Source: an uncultured Oscillospiraceae bacterium (lineage in GTDB: Bacteria; Bacillota; Clostridia; UBA1212; UBA1255). Taken from it: 6,510 nucleotides of DNA. Of the stretch, positions 1 to 5,933 are shown piece by piece. The notes beneath the pieces are model-generated. The model saw only the letters and a program-made list of their open reading frames with translations, did no database searches and had not been told where the DNA came from. Position numbers and translations under genes: made by a program. Location of the stretch: the NCBI GenBank assembly GCA_902462635.1, contig CABQCN010000084.1, positions 1 to 6,510 of the forward strand. The letters are read 5' to 3'. The number at the start of each line of letters is the position of its first letter. Within the stretch, counting starts at the first letter, position 1.

Positions 1-836
1 ACCTCCGTACCGTAATCCGGTTCGATCAATTCAAACCAGTTATAATAATTGAGAGAATGCTTTCCGAATTCTTTTTTATAATTATTCGCAATGGAAATAT
101 TCAAAAGATTCTTACTGTTGAAGCACGTTTTTTCTTCCAGAACGACGATATCCCCGTTCCCAACGAGAAGAAGCCCCGGGCCGGTAAACAACCATTTTTC
201 TCCGTATTTTTCCTGATACATCGGCGGCGCCCAATACGGCACGTCGGTAAAATCCTGCAGGTCATAGATATAGCGTCCGACCCACCCTGTCTGACGGATG
301 CCGAACAACGCCTGCAGCTCCGCGGAAACGTCGCCGTCGGTTCCCGTCTGTAAAATATCCTGCTCCCCGATTACGACGGATCCCTTGGAATACGCCAAAG
401 AAATCATATTCATATCTTCTTTCGAAATTCCGTGGGAATCCTCTTCCGTTTCCACTCCATACGTATCCGAAAGATATAAGATATCCGGAATCTCCGTCAA
501 TTCCGAAAGCGTGCGTTTCGAAACGACATCTCCCCGCCCATCGATCAGATTTCCGTAATAATCTTCTTTATAATCGTAATATTTCCCGGTGTCGGGATTT
601 ACGATCTTTTTGTACTCCAGGAGCCAATAAAGGCCGATATGTTTCCGGTAATTATTATCGACATCCCCCAAATAACTATGGCTGTCGGCCTCCGTGGCCG
701 GGACCGTTTTATCCAATATGACGATTCTCAGACTGCTTTTGGGGAGAAACTGCCATATGACAAAAAACAGGACAATGGCAAGCAATAGTATGAGCGGTAT
801 TAAAAAGTAAGGTTTTAATAACTTTTTGAGCTTCAT
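1..836 (-). CDS. Membrane-anchored protein of unknown function, C-terminus cut by window edge
   Basis: I do not recognise a named family. The reading frame is open from ATG at 836 to the left edge, giving 278 codons with the C-terminus missing. Residues 1-10 are basic (MKLKKLLKPY) and are followed by one hydrophobic segment at about 11-31, so this looks like an N-terminal anchor with the bulk outside the cell. Visible landmarks are a strand RIVILDKTVP (37-46), DYYG (92-95), DILYLSDTYGV (118-128), SVVIGEQD (153-160), ELQALFGI (173-180) and TGWVGRY (183-189). Alternating strands with a DTYG turn suggest a Rossmann-like, GATase-type fold, but that is only inference. The start lies 5 nt after the stop of the HD-GYP gene. 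Its ribosome binding site GAGGAG (848-853) sits inside that gene's last codons, so the two are probably translationally coupled. It would be the fourth gene of the c-di-GMP-controlled operon. Confidence 0.8.
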   Translation of the reverse strand, partial: MKLKKLLKPYFLIPLILLLAIVLFFVIWQFLPKSSLRIVILDKTVPATEADSHSYLGDVDNNYRKHIGLYWLLEYKKIVNPDTGKYYDYKEDYYGNLIDGRGDVVSKRTLSELTEIPDILYLSDTYGVETEEDSHGISKEDMNMISLAYSKGSVVIGEQDILQTGTDGDVSAELQALFGIRQTGWVGRYIYDLQDFTDVPYWAPPMYQEKYGEKWLFTGPGLLLVGNGDIVVLEEKTCFNSKNLLNISIANNYKKEFGKHSLNYYNWFELIEPDYGTE

Positions 837-841
837 CCTTG

Positions 842-3061
842 TTAAATCTCCTCAAACGAAATTTTGATATCGTATAATTTCTTACTGCACTGCGTAAAGG
901 CTTCCACTACGGCAGGATCGAATAACGTCCCCTTTCCGCTTACGATGTAAGAAGCAGCGTCCTCATACGTCCACGCCTGCTTATAGCTCCTTTGGGAAAG
1001 CAGGGCGTCGAATACGTCCGCCACGCGGGCGATTCTGGCATAAATACTGATTTCATTTCCTTTTTTCGATAAATAACCCGTACCATCGTAATTCTCATGA
1101 TGTTCGAATGCGATCGCCTTTGCAATATCGAAAAATTCCCCGCTCGTTACGGACAGGATGTTTCTGCCGTACCAGACGTGTCTTTCCATATCCATATGTT
1201 CCTCTTCCGTCAGCTTTCCTTTTTTCGAGAGAATGCTTTCGGGAACGGCAATTTTGCCGATATCGTGCGTCGTGGAGGCAGATGCGATCAAACGTGCTTT
1301 GGCCGGTTCATAGCCAAGCGTGAGACATAATGTTTCAACCATCTGAGATACAATAATCAGATGCGTTCCCGAACCGTCAAACCGCATTTCCAGAACAGCC
1401 GCCATATTGATAAACAAATCTTCCTGCATATGGGACATATCGTGCTTCAGGCTCAGATTTTTGTAAGCAGCCGCGATGTTATCGTAAACCGTATGCAACA
1501 TATTTTCCAAATTGACGGCATGGCGCGTATTCAGGCCCTCCATATAGATAATCGCATTCGGATGGTCTTCCGTACAGAATTGCATTTCAATATAGCTGCT
1601 TCCGATAAATAATTTCGTACCGCCGGCTGCAAGTTCTTTATCGATCTTTGCGTAATTACAATTTTCAACGCCGCCCTGATTATATATTTCCTGATACGAG
1701 GCCGTTTCAATGTCGTAAATCGCCACACACGTTTTGATCTCTTCATTTTCCGGATCGCCGGAATCGCGTGCCACCAGCCCCTTTATACCGTTTGCAGCTT
1801 CTACGAAAAAGCCGTTGTCCTCTTCCTGCGTATAAATATTGGATAAAAGGTTTGAGACTTCTTCAATCCATACAGAATCCGCTTCGATCTGGTCACGGCG
1901 CGCTTCTCTTTTGAGGTTTTTAATAACGTAGCCCTTCATATATACCGCGAACAGCGCGCAAACCGCGACACCCGTTCCGATCGACACCAACGCCTGATTG
2001 ATAAAATACGTACCGAAGATACAGCTCAGCACATTGTAAAAGTTTACAAAGAAGATATACAGGAGCAGTACTTTGACAGCCGGCGTCATTCGGATCGCTT
2101 TTTTATTTTTCTCATTCGACATTTCTATGGTGAATACGACGAACAAAATGTGCGCGACGGCAAACACGCCTAACAGAATTTGTAAAAGAAACGCAGAATT
2201 CAGGAATACGGCCGCTGCGGTCATTGCCAGCATTAGTAGCGACAATACGACGCATTTTCTGCTCCTCTTTTCATAATACAGCATAATGTCGATGAACAGC
2301 AGGCTCATCAGAATCATATTTGCCGCAAGCTGTATATTGAACCATATTTGATCCGTAAACCGGAGAGAATATGTGTTGACGGTCTGCAGCAGAGCCAGTA
2401 TACCGCAGACGATCACCGTTCCGGATAATAATATCATACGCAATACGCTGCGGCTCTTTGCCGTTGCGGCAAAAGAAACGATCGTCAATGCGATTCCGGC
2501 AAGAATGACCGCGATTCCAAGCGAGAAACATACGACTTCAAATACGCCTGCCTGCGGAGGCGTTGTCTCCAATACGGCGTCCACATCGAAGCCGAACGGC
2601 GTATACAGATACAGGTCGATAATCTGTAATTTATCGCTCGCCGGAATCGTAATGCGGTCTAAACGGTTGCCGGTATAATCGATCTCTCCATAACCGTTGT
2701 TATAGAGTTCTTCCCCATCGACTATGGCCTTAAGCGGACTGAATTTTGTCGTCATACATAAAATGAGTTCGGTATTATGCGGAACAATATCATATTGAAG
2801 CCTCATATAAGGTTTCAATACGGAGCCTACCGCGCGTTTGGAGGCCGTAGCCTGTTTAAACGCAATATCGTCCGCTTCGAGAGTCTCCGCATCCTCGGCA
2901 TTGATAAATCTCCAGTCTGTTATATTACTTTTTTCCGTCAGTTTTTCCAAAAAACTGTCAGAGGCGGCACCAAGCGCAAAAGTAAGCGCGAACAGAACCA
3001 CGGCTATGAGCAATATAATATAATTATTGTTTTTGGGATGAAATTGCTTTGTTTTCTCCAT
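842..3061 (-). CDS. Multi-pass membrane HD-GYP protein, probable c-di-GMP phosphodiesterase
   Basis: Probably hydrolyses cyclic di-GMP in response to an extracellular cue. The 739 residues divide as follows: an N-terminal membrane segment (13-32); an outside domain (about 33-172) with a VDGEELY strand; about seven membrane helices (175-199, 206-226, 239-262, 270-288, 289-312, 328-350, 354-376), a layout like 7TMR-DISM sensors; a cytoplasmic linker domain (395-540, perhaps GAF- or DUF3369-like); and a C-terminal HD-GYP domain (545-725). The metal-binding set is visible: His567, His599-Asp600 (THDIGK), His628, His654-His655 (HHENYDG) and Asp682 (ADVFDAL). RSYK (691-694) and FDP (714-716) also fit the family. 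Two family positions deviate: GYP reads GYL (662-664), and the Glu usually four residues before the first His is Gly563. The ATG at 3061 has AAGGGA 9-10 nt upstream. It lies 31 nt after the coiled-coil gene in the riboswitch-led operon. Activity is inferred, not shown. Confidence 0.93.
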   Translation of the reverse strand: MEKTKQFHPKNNNYIILLIAVVLFALTFALGAASDSFLEKLTEKSNITDWRFINAEDAETLEADDIAFKQATASKRAVGSVLKPYMRLQYDIVPHNTELILCMTTKFSPLKAIVDGEELYNNGYGEIDYTGNRLDRITIPASDKLQIIDLYLYTPFGFDVDAVLETTPPQAGVFEVVCFSLGIAVILAGIALTIVSFAATAKSRSVLRMILLSGTVIVCGILALLQTVNTYSLRFTDQIWFNIQLAANMILMSLLFIDIMLYYEKRSRKCVVLSLLMLAMTAAAVFLNSAFLLQILLGVFAVAHILFVVFTIEMSNEKNKKAIRMTPAVKVLLLYIFFVNFYNVLSCIFGTYFINQALVSIGTGVAVCALFAVYMKGYVIKNLKREARRDQIEADSVWIEEVSNLLSNIYTQEEDNGFFVEAANGIKGLVARDSGDPENEEIKTCVAIYDIETASYQEIYNQGGVENCNYAKIDKELAAGGTKLFIGSSYIEMQFCTEDHPNAIIYMEGLNTRHAVNLENMLHTVYDNIAAAYKNLSLKHDMSHMQEDLFINMAAVLEMRFDGSGTHLIIVSQMVETLCLTLGYEPAKARLIASASTTHDIGKIAVPESILSKKGKLTEEEHMDMERHVWYGRNILSVTSGEFFDIAKAIAFEHHENYDGTGYLSKKGNEISIYARIARVADVFDALLSQRSYKQAWTYEDAASYIVSGKGTLFDPAVVEAFTQCSKKLYDIKISFEEI

Positions 3062-3092
3062 AACGCTGTTTCCCTTACTCTTTCCCGGCTAG

Positions 3093-3683
3093 TTAACGCG
3101 TATATTTTTTTAAAAGGTTCATCATGATTTTTGAACGTTCTTCCGCACTTGCCTCCGAAGGCGCTTTCTCTTCCTGCAGGTTTTCTGGTTCCTCTTCCGC
3201 GGCCGGTTCCTGCGCCGCTGCCGCTTCTTCTGCAGGAGCGGCTTCCGGTTCTGTTTCGTCGGCAGGCTGCGCGGCGGCTTCCGGTTCCGCGAACGGTTCT
3301 TCCGCCGGCAATTCGGCTTCCGGGGCCGTTTCTTCTTCGGCGACGGATTCTTCTTTCTGCGTTTCTTCCGCAGCAAGGCCTTCTTCCGGTACATCCGTTA
3401 CGTCCGTCAGCTTATCCATCTCGGCGATATTCTGAAAGCTTGCGGAGAGCAATTTCTGCATTGCCGCGTCGGCTTCCTCCAGCTTCTGCCTGGCATCGCT
3501 TAGATCACAGATCAAAAGATCGTTTTCTTCCCGTACTTTGTTCAGTTCTTCCGACAAAGCCCGATTCTCCGTCTGGAGCGCCAGCATTTTTTCCGTTACG
3601 CGTTCATAATTGTCGGCGATGATTTTCGCCTTGTTCGCAAGCATTTCCGCCTTTTCATAAATGGATTGTTTTTCATTGTTCAT
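3093..3683 (-). CDS. Coiled-coil protein with Glu/Pro/Ala-rich tail, function unknown
   Basis: No named family is recognised. From ATG at 3683 the protein has 196 residues, with no signal peptide and no membrane segment, so it is probably cytoplasmic. About residues 5-90 form a heptad-rich helix (for example TEKMLALQTENRALSEELNK) typical of a coiled coil. Residues about 97-178 are low-complexity, acidic and rich in Glu, Ala and Pro, and are likely disordered. The last 13 residues (SKIMMNLLKKYTR) form a basic amphipathic tail that could bind a partner or membrane. Another ATG lies at 3695, but its AAAGG abuts the start codon. From 3683 the same AAAGGA sits 11 nt upstream, so I prefer the shorter form. 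The gene starts 18 nt after the stop of the membrane gene upstream in the operon. A scaffold or localisation role is a guess from composition only. Confidence 0.85.
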   Translation of the reverse strand: MNNEKQSIYEKAEMLANKAKIIADNYERVTEKMLALQTENRALSEELNKVREENDLLICDLSDARQKLEEADAAMQKLLSASFQNIAEMDKLTDVTDVPEEGLAAEETQKEESVAEEETAPEAELPAEEPFAEPEAAAQPADETEPEAAPAEEAAAAQEPAAEEEPENLQEEKAPSEASAEERSKIMMNLLKKYTR

Positions 3684-3701
3684 GGTATCGCCCATCCTTT
3701 C

Positions 3702-4460
3702 TTAAGACATCGAGTCCATATAATATATTTCTTCTGCTTTCTTTATATTCAGAACGGCAGTTCCTTTTGTTTCTTTTTGGTCCGCGTCACCGTAGAATGT
3801 GATATTGAGCGTATATGTTTCATTTTCACCCTGCGTGAATTCTGCGGCGGCATATATCGTCGCCCGGTATTTCGGTTCCCACATTTCAAAGCGATCGATG
3901 CCTTTATTATAAAGGTCGGCTGTTTTGATATCGACGCCTTTGATATTGAACAACGCTTGCAGCTGCGTTTCGATTTCGCCGGCAGAAGCCGTCCGCAGCG
4001 TCATCGCTTCCGTATTGTCGGCATCCGTAAGGCTTTTATAATAAATATGGCAGAAAGCGTATTGTACGAGTTTATTTACCGAAATGTCTTTTTTCGCATC
4101 TTTAAAGCGTTCTACTGCAAAAAGATACTTCAATTCATAGGCCTGTTTCGTCATCAGTTCGACGTCCAGTCCTTCCGGCGCCTGCGTTTTATAATCAACC
4201 GTTATTTTTGAATCGGAAGGGTTCTTGTTCGGTATGGGTGTGTTCGGCGCATAAGTAGGTTTTTCTGTCTTTTGCGGTTCGGCGGTCGGCGCCGCCGTCG
4301 CCGTTTTGGCAGGATTTTTCACGGTTTCATAATCGTCCCGGTTCGAAACTGCAATTACCACAATAATCCCTGCAACAATCAATACTGCCGCAAGGATTGC
4401 GACAACAAGCGTTTTATTCGCTGCAAACCAGCTTTTGTCTTTCTTTTTGTCTTCCTCCAT
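3702..4460 (-). CDS. Single-pass membrane protein with outside C-terminal domain, function unknown
   Basis: First gene of the leftward operon; 252 residues from ATG at 4460. A lysine-rich cytoplasmic head (MEEDKKKDKSWFAANK) is followed by one membrane helix (about 18-38). A Thr/Pro/Ala/Lys-rich linker (about 45-85) follows, then a folded domain (about 86-252) that should lie outside the cell. The domain starts helical (ELMTKQAYELKYLFAVERFK) and ends in strands (YRATIYAAAEFTQ, YTLNITFYGD, GTAVLNIKKAEEIYYMDS), a mixed alpha/beta pattern resembling small NTF2-like or DUF4829-like extracytoplasmic domains. That comparison is weak and I cannot assign a family. The start is fixed by AGAGAGG 9 nt upstream. 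The frame is open 17 codons further, to an ATG at 4511, but that ATG lies inside the terminator hairpin and has no ribosome binding site. The first ribosome binding site comes only after the terminator, so expression should require read-through. Confidence 0.88.
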   Translation of the reverse strand: MEEDKKKDKSWFAANKTLVVAILAAVLIVAGIIVVIAVSNRDDYETVKNPAKTATAAPTAEPQKTEKPTYAPNTPIPNKNPSDSKITVDYKTQAPEGLDVELMTKQAYELKYLFAVERFKDAKKDISVNKLVQYAFCHIYYKSLTDADNTEAMTLRTASAGEIETQLQALFNIKGVDIKTADLYNKGIDRFEMWEPKYRATIYAAAEFTQGENETYTLNITFYGDADQKETKGTAVLNIKKAEEIYYMDSMS

Positions 4461-4494
4461 GATCCGAAACCTCTCTTTGCTTAATAAACTTAAT

Positions 4495-4529
4495 AAAAAA
4501 AACGGCTGCAAAAATGTTTTTTTGCAGCC
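4495..4529 (-). terminator. Intrinsic terminator acting as riboswitch expression platform
   Basis: On the minus strand, GGCTGCAAAAA (4529-4519) pairs perfectly with TTTTTGCAGCC (4514-4504) around a 4-nt loop. One G and a run of eight T (4502-4495) follow. There is no T-run on the plus-strand side, so it works leftward only. It lies between the leftward promoter and the first ribosome binding site, about 35 nt before the ATG at 4460, so it attenuates the operon rather than ending a gene. Its 5' arm begins with GGCTGC, which is also the 3' strand of the aptamer closing stem. Confidence 0.9.
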
Positions 4530-4600
4530 AGTCAGTCATCGCGTGTGAAGCATTAGACACTGTCCTTTGCGTCCTAAGCTTTCGCTTAGTTTGCCAACGT
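4521..4600 (-). promoter_or_regulatory. Cyclic di-GMP-I (GEMM-I) riboswitch aptamer, predicted ON switch
   Basis: The leader RNA carries the GEMM-I signature in order, read on the minus strand: GGCAAAC (4595-4589); the hairpin CTAAGC-GAAA-GCTTAG (4589-4574) with its GNRA tetraloop; the invariant GGACGCAAAG (4574-4565); then a second arm CAGT-GTCTAA...ATGAC-TG (4562-4533) with a small TGC/GCG apical stem, which forms the tetraloop receptor side; and finally GGCTGC (4529-4524), closing stem P1. The G that corresponds to G20 of the Vibrio Vc2 aptamer is kept (4595), which favours c-di-GMP over cGAMP. P1 is short and imperfect, and the base opposite that G appears to be A (4523) instead of C. P1 and the terminator hairpin compete for the same GGCTGC, so ligand binding should allow transcription. 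It starts almost at the predicted transcription start. The class is recognised by motif and the ON logic is inferred from the overlap. Confidence 0.87.
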
Positions 4601-4605
4601 CCCTT

Positions 4606-4634
4606 ATTGTAGCATCGTATTTTAATACTGTCAA
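4606..4634 (-). promoter_or_regulatory. Sigma-A-type promoter of the leftward operon
   Basis: On the minus strand, TTGACA (4634-4629) and TACAAT (4611-4606) are separated by exactly 17 nt, 11 of 12 matches to consensus. Transcription should begin near 4598-4600, immediately before the GUUGGCAAAC that opens the riboswitch aptamer. That spacing supports both calls. Confidence 0.88.
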
Positions 4635-4653
4635 CAAATTTTTTACCTTTTTC

Positions 4654-4682
4654 TTGACATTTATTTTGTTGTATGATGTAAT
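4654..4682 (+). promoter_or_regulatory. Sigma-A-type promoter for the DivIVA-like gene (upstream candidate)
   Basis: TTGACA (4654-4659) and TGTAAT (4677-4682) are separated by 17 nt. The predicted start near 4689 leaves a leader of about 40 nt. It faces away from the leftward promoter, with 19 bp between the two -35 boxes. Confidence 0.7.
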
Positions 4683-4698
4683 AAAAATGCACAATATG

Positions 4699-4707
4699 TG
4701 GTATAAT
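4699..4707 (+). promoter_or_regulatory. Extended -10 promoter for the DivIVA-like gene (downstream candidate)
   Basis: TGGTATAAT is a perfect -10 hexamer (4702-4707) with the TGn extension and no clear -35 box at 17-18 nt. Transcription from about 4713 would give a 16-nt leader that still contains the GGGGGA ribosome binding site (4716-4721). It may act together with or instead of the TTGACA promoter upstream. Confidence 0.55.
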
Positions 4708-4728
4708 AGCTGTCCGGGGGATCAATAA

Positions 4729-5286
4729 ATGGAAAAAATTAAATTGTTCAAGACGAATATATTCGGTTTCAAACGGAAAGAAGTGGAAACCTATCTATCT
4801 CAGCTGGAGGCGTCCTACCGCAGGGAAACGGACGAACTGCGCGACGCGCTGGAGGAGCAGATTCAAAAAAAGAAAGCGCTGGAAGCGGAGACTCAGAAAC
4901 TGCGGGCGGATGCGGCCGTATTGCAGGACGAGCTTCTCGGCGCCCGCAGCGCGCAGCAGAATACGGAAGCAGTATTAGAGAACGTGCGCGCTGATTTTGA
5001 GAAATTGAAATATGATTATGATACTTTAAAATACGTTTACGACAATCTGCAGCCTCGTTACGCCGCGCTGCAGTCCGAAAATGAGGCTGTTAAAAGCGCA
5101 ATCTTCCGGCTTCCATTCGTACAGGAGTATATTTTACAATTAAAAGAGGAAATCAAATCGCTGCGTATAAATCAGAACCGTTCCGAAACCGGTTTTACTG
5201 AGGAAGACACAGACCGGGCCGCAAAGCTGAACCAATGTATCGACGATATTATGAAGCGGATCGATGCGATCCTTGCCCAAACTTGA
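4729..5286 (+). CDS. DivIVA-domain coiled-coil protein
   Basis: Probably a cytoplasmic scaffold of the DivIVA/GpsB type, a group that recognises curved or septal membrane and recruits cell-wall or division factors. The protein has 185 residues. The N-terminal stretch FKTNIFGFKRKEVETYLSQL (7-26) matches the DivIVA N-terminal pattern (Gly followed by a basic turn, then EV-x-x-YL). It is followed by a long heptad-rich helix (about 28-125) containing the repeated pattern LKYDYDTLKYVYDNLQ (93-108). A short helical C-terminal part (160-184) ends the chain. There is no membrane segment. ATG at 4729 has GGGGGA 8 nt upstream. It is shorter than a typical full DivIVA with its C-terminal tetramerisation part, so it may be one of the DivIVA-like paralogues rather than the main cell-pole protein. 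It heads the rightward unit, divergent from the c-di-GMP operon. Confidence 0.85.
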   Translation: MEKIKLFKTNIFGFKRKEVETYLSQLEASYRRETDELRDALEEQIQKKKALEAETQKLRADAAVLQDELLGARSAQQNTEAVLENVRADFEKLKYDYDTLKYVYDNLQPRYAALQSENEAVKSAIFRLPFVQEYILQLKEEIKSLRINQNRSETGFTEEDTDRAAKLNQCIDDIMKRIDAILAQT

Positions 5287-5310
5287 CAAAAGGCCTGCTT
5301 CTATTATAAT
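5283..5310 (+). promoter_or_regulatory. Consensus sigma-A promoter overlapping the DivIVA-like stop codon
   Basis: TTGACA (5283-5288) and TATAAT (5305-5310) both match consensus perfectly, with a 16-nt spacer. The -35 box contains the TGA stop (5284-5286) of the preceding gene. The predicted start lies near 5316-5318. It would give the acidic protein and signal peptidase their own strong transcription, independent of the DivIVA-like gene. Confidence 0.8.
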
Positions 5311-5342
5311 TATGGACATACTATTTTATAAAGGCCGTGATT

Positions 5343-5933
5343 TTGTTGGATCATAAAGAGAACGACGAATTGAATATAGATTTTGGAATCGCCGGCGGCA
5401 GTGCTTCCGAGGATGATACGGAGCTGTCTTTTATGAATTTTTCGCTGGCCGCGAAGAATACGGAGCGGTCGAAAGAAGATAAAATCCTTGCAGATTTAGA
5501 AAAAATGTCGATTTTTGATTTTACCGGAGACCAAAACAAAGAAGAACCGGAGACGGAAAGCGTGATCGAAGAAGTGCCGGTAGAAGCGGTTTCCGATCAG
5601 GAAATTCCGGAAGAAGCCGGGGAAATTCCGGAATCGGAAGCAGCGGAAACGCCCGATCCGGAACCGCTCCCTGAAATGATCTCCGAATATTCTGAAGAAC
5701 CGCTGCCGGAATTGGACGATGTAGAAATCAATGTGGTCCGTTGGGGACAGGGCCGCACTTCCACCGCGCCGCCGCAGAAACAAGAACCGCAAAAACCGCT
5801 TTTGATTGACGACACGAAATCCGTACCACAGATTCCGCAGTCCGGGGATGAAGTCGAGGTCAAACTGTGTCATTTTCGACAAAATGCACAGCTGCGCGAT
5901 CAGAAAAACAAAGAAAAACAAAAAAAAAACTAA
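5343..5933 (+). CDS. Acidic, largely disordered protein, function unknown
   Basis: No family is recognised. From TTG at 5343 there are 196 residues. The composition is strongly acidic, with a Glu/Pro/Ile-rich central part (about 67-125, repeats of EIPE and PEPLPE type), one predicted helix (about 43-57, SKEDKILADLEKMSIF), a short conserved-looking patch VEINVVRWGQGR (127-138) and a basic Lys/Gln/Asn tail. There is no signal or membrane segment. Start choice: AAAGG (5330-5334) lies 8 nt before TTG 5343 but only 2 nt before the in-frame GTG at 5337, so TTG is preferred without certainty. The last codons read CAA AAA AAA AAC TAA, a classic slippery heptamer directly before the stop. The signal peptidase frame overlaps the last 67 nt. 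It may be a separate protein or the N-terminal part of a frameshift fusion with the peptidase. Confidence 0.75.
   Translation: MLDHKENDELNIDFGIAGGSASEDDTELSFMNFSLAAKNTERSKEDKILADLEKMSIFDFTGDQNKEEPETESVIEEVPVEAVSDQEIPEEAGEIPESEAAETPDPEPLPEMISEYSEEPLPELDDVEINVVRWGQGRTSTAPPQKQEPQKPLLIDDTKSVPQIPQSGDEVEVKLCHFRQNAQLRDQKNKEKQKKN

Noticed and set aside
298..558. Plus-strand open frames in the first 560 bases
   Set aside because: They are antisense to the long open minus-strand frame that continues to the window edge and is tightly coupled to the HD-GYP gene.
3180..3420. Low-complexity stretch as a DNA repeat or repeat array
   Set aside because: It is explained by the Glu/Ala/Pro-rich coding sequence; there is no regular unit length or spacer structure.
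3131..3622. Plus-strand open frame of 163 codons opposite the coiled-coil gene
   Set aside because: Its Pro/Leu/Arg-rich translation is the shadow of the GAA/GCC-rich acidic tail on the other strand; no ribosome binding site or family match is visible.
276..3990. Similar LQALF-x-I patches in the first and fourth leftward genes (about 297-320 and 3942-3965)
   Set aside because: The match covers about eight residues and fades on either side, so it is too short to claim duplication or a shared domain.
3666..4211. Plus-strand open frame of 181 codons rich in Phe, Ile and Arg
   Set aside because: It is antisense to the membrane protein gene, which has a clear start, membrane helix and operon context; the composition is typical of a reverse-strand shadow.
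4461..4511. N-terminal extension of the membrane protein starting at ATG 4511
   Set aside because: That ATG lies in the terminator loop region and has no ribosome binding site; ATG 4460 has AGAGAGG at good spacing and a sensible Lys-rich head before the membrane helix.
4414..4725. Open minus-strand frame of 103 codons across the intergenic region
   Set aside because: It runs through the promoter, riboswitch and terminator, starts upstream of the predicted transcription start, and shows no domain-like sequence.
5288..5336. Repeated AAAGGCC near 5288-5296 and 5330-5336 as an operator
   Set aside because: Seven-base direct repeat only, one copy containing the ribosome binding site; chance is sufficient.
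5496..5921. Minus-strand open frame of 141 codons rich in Phe and Arg
   Set aside because: Reverse-strand shadow of the GAA-rich acidic gene (TTC runs giving Phe); no start signals.
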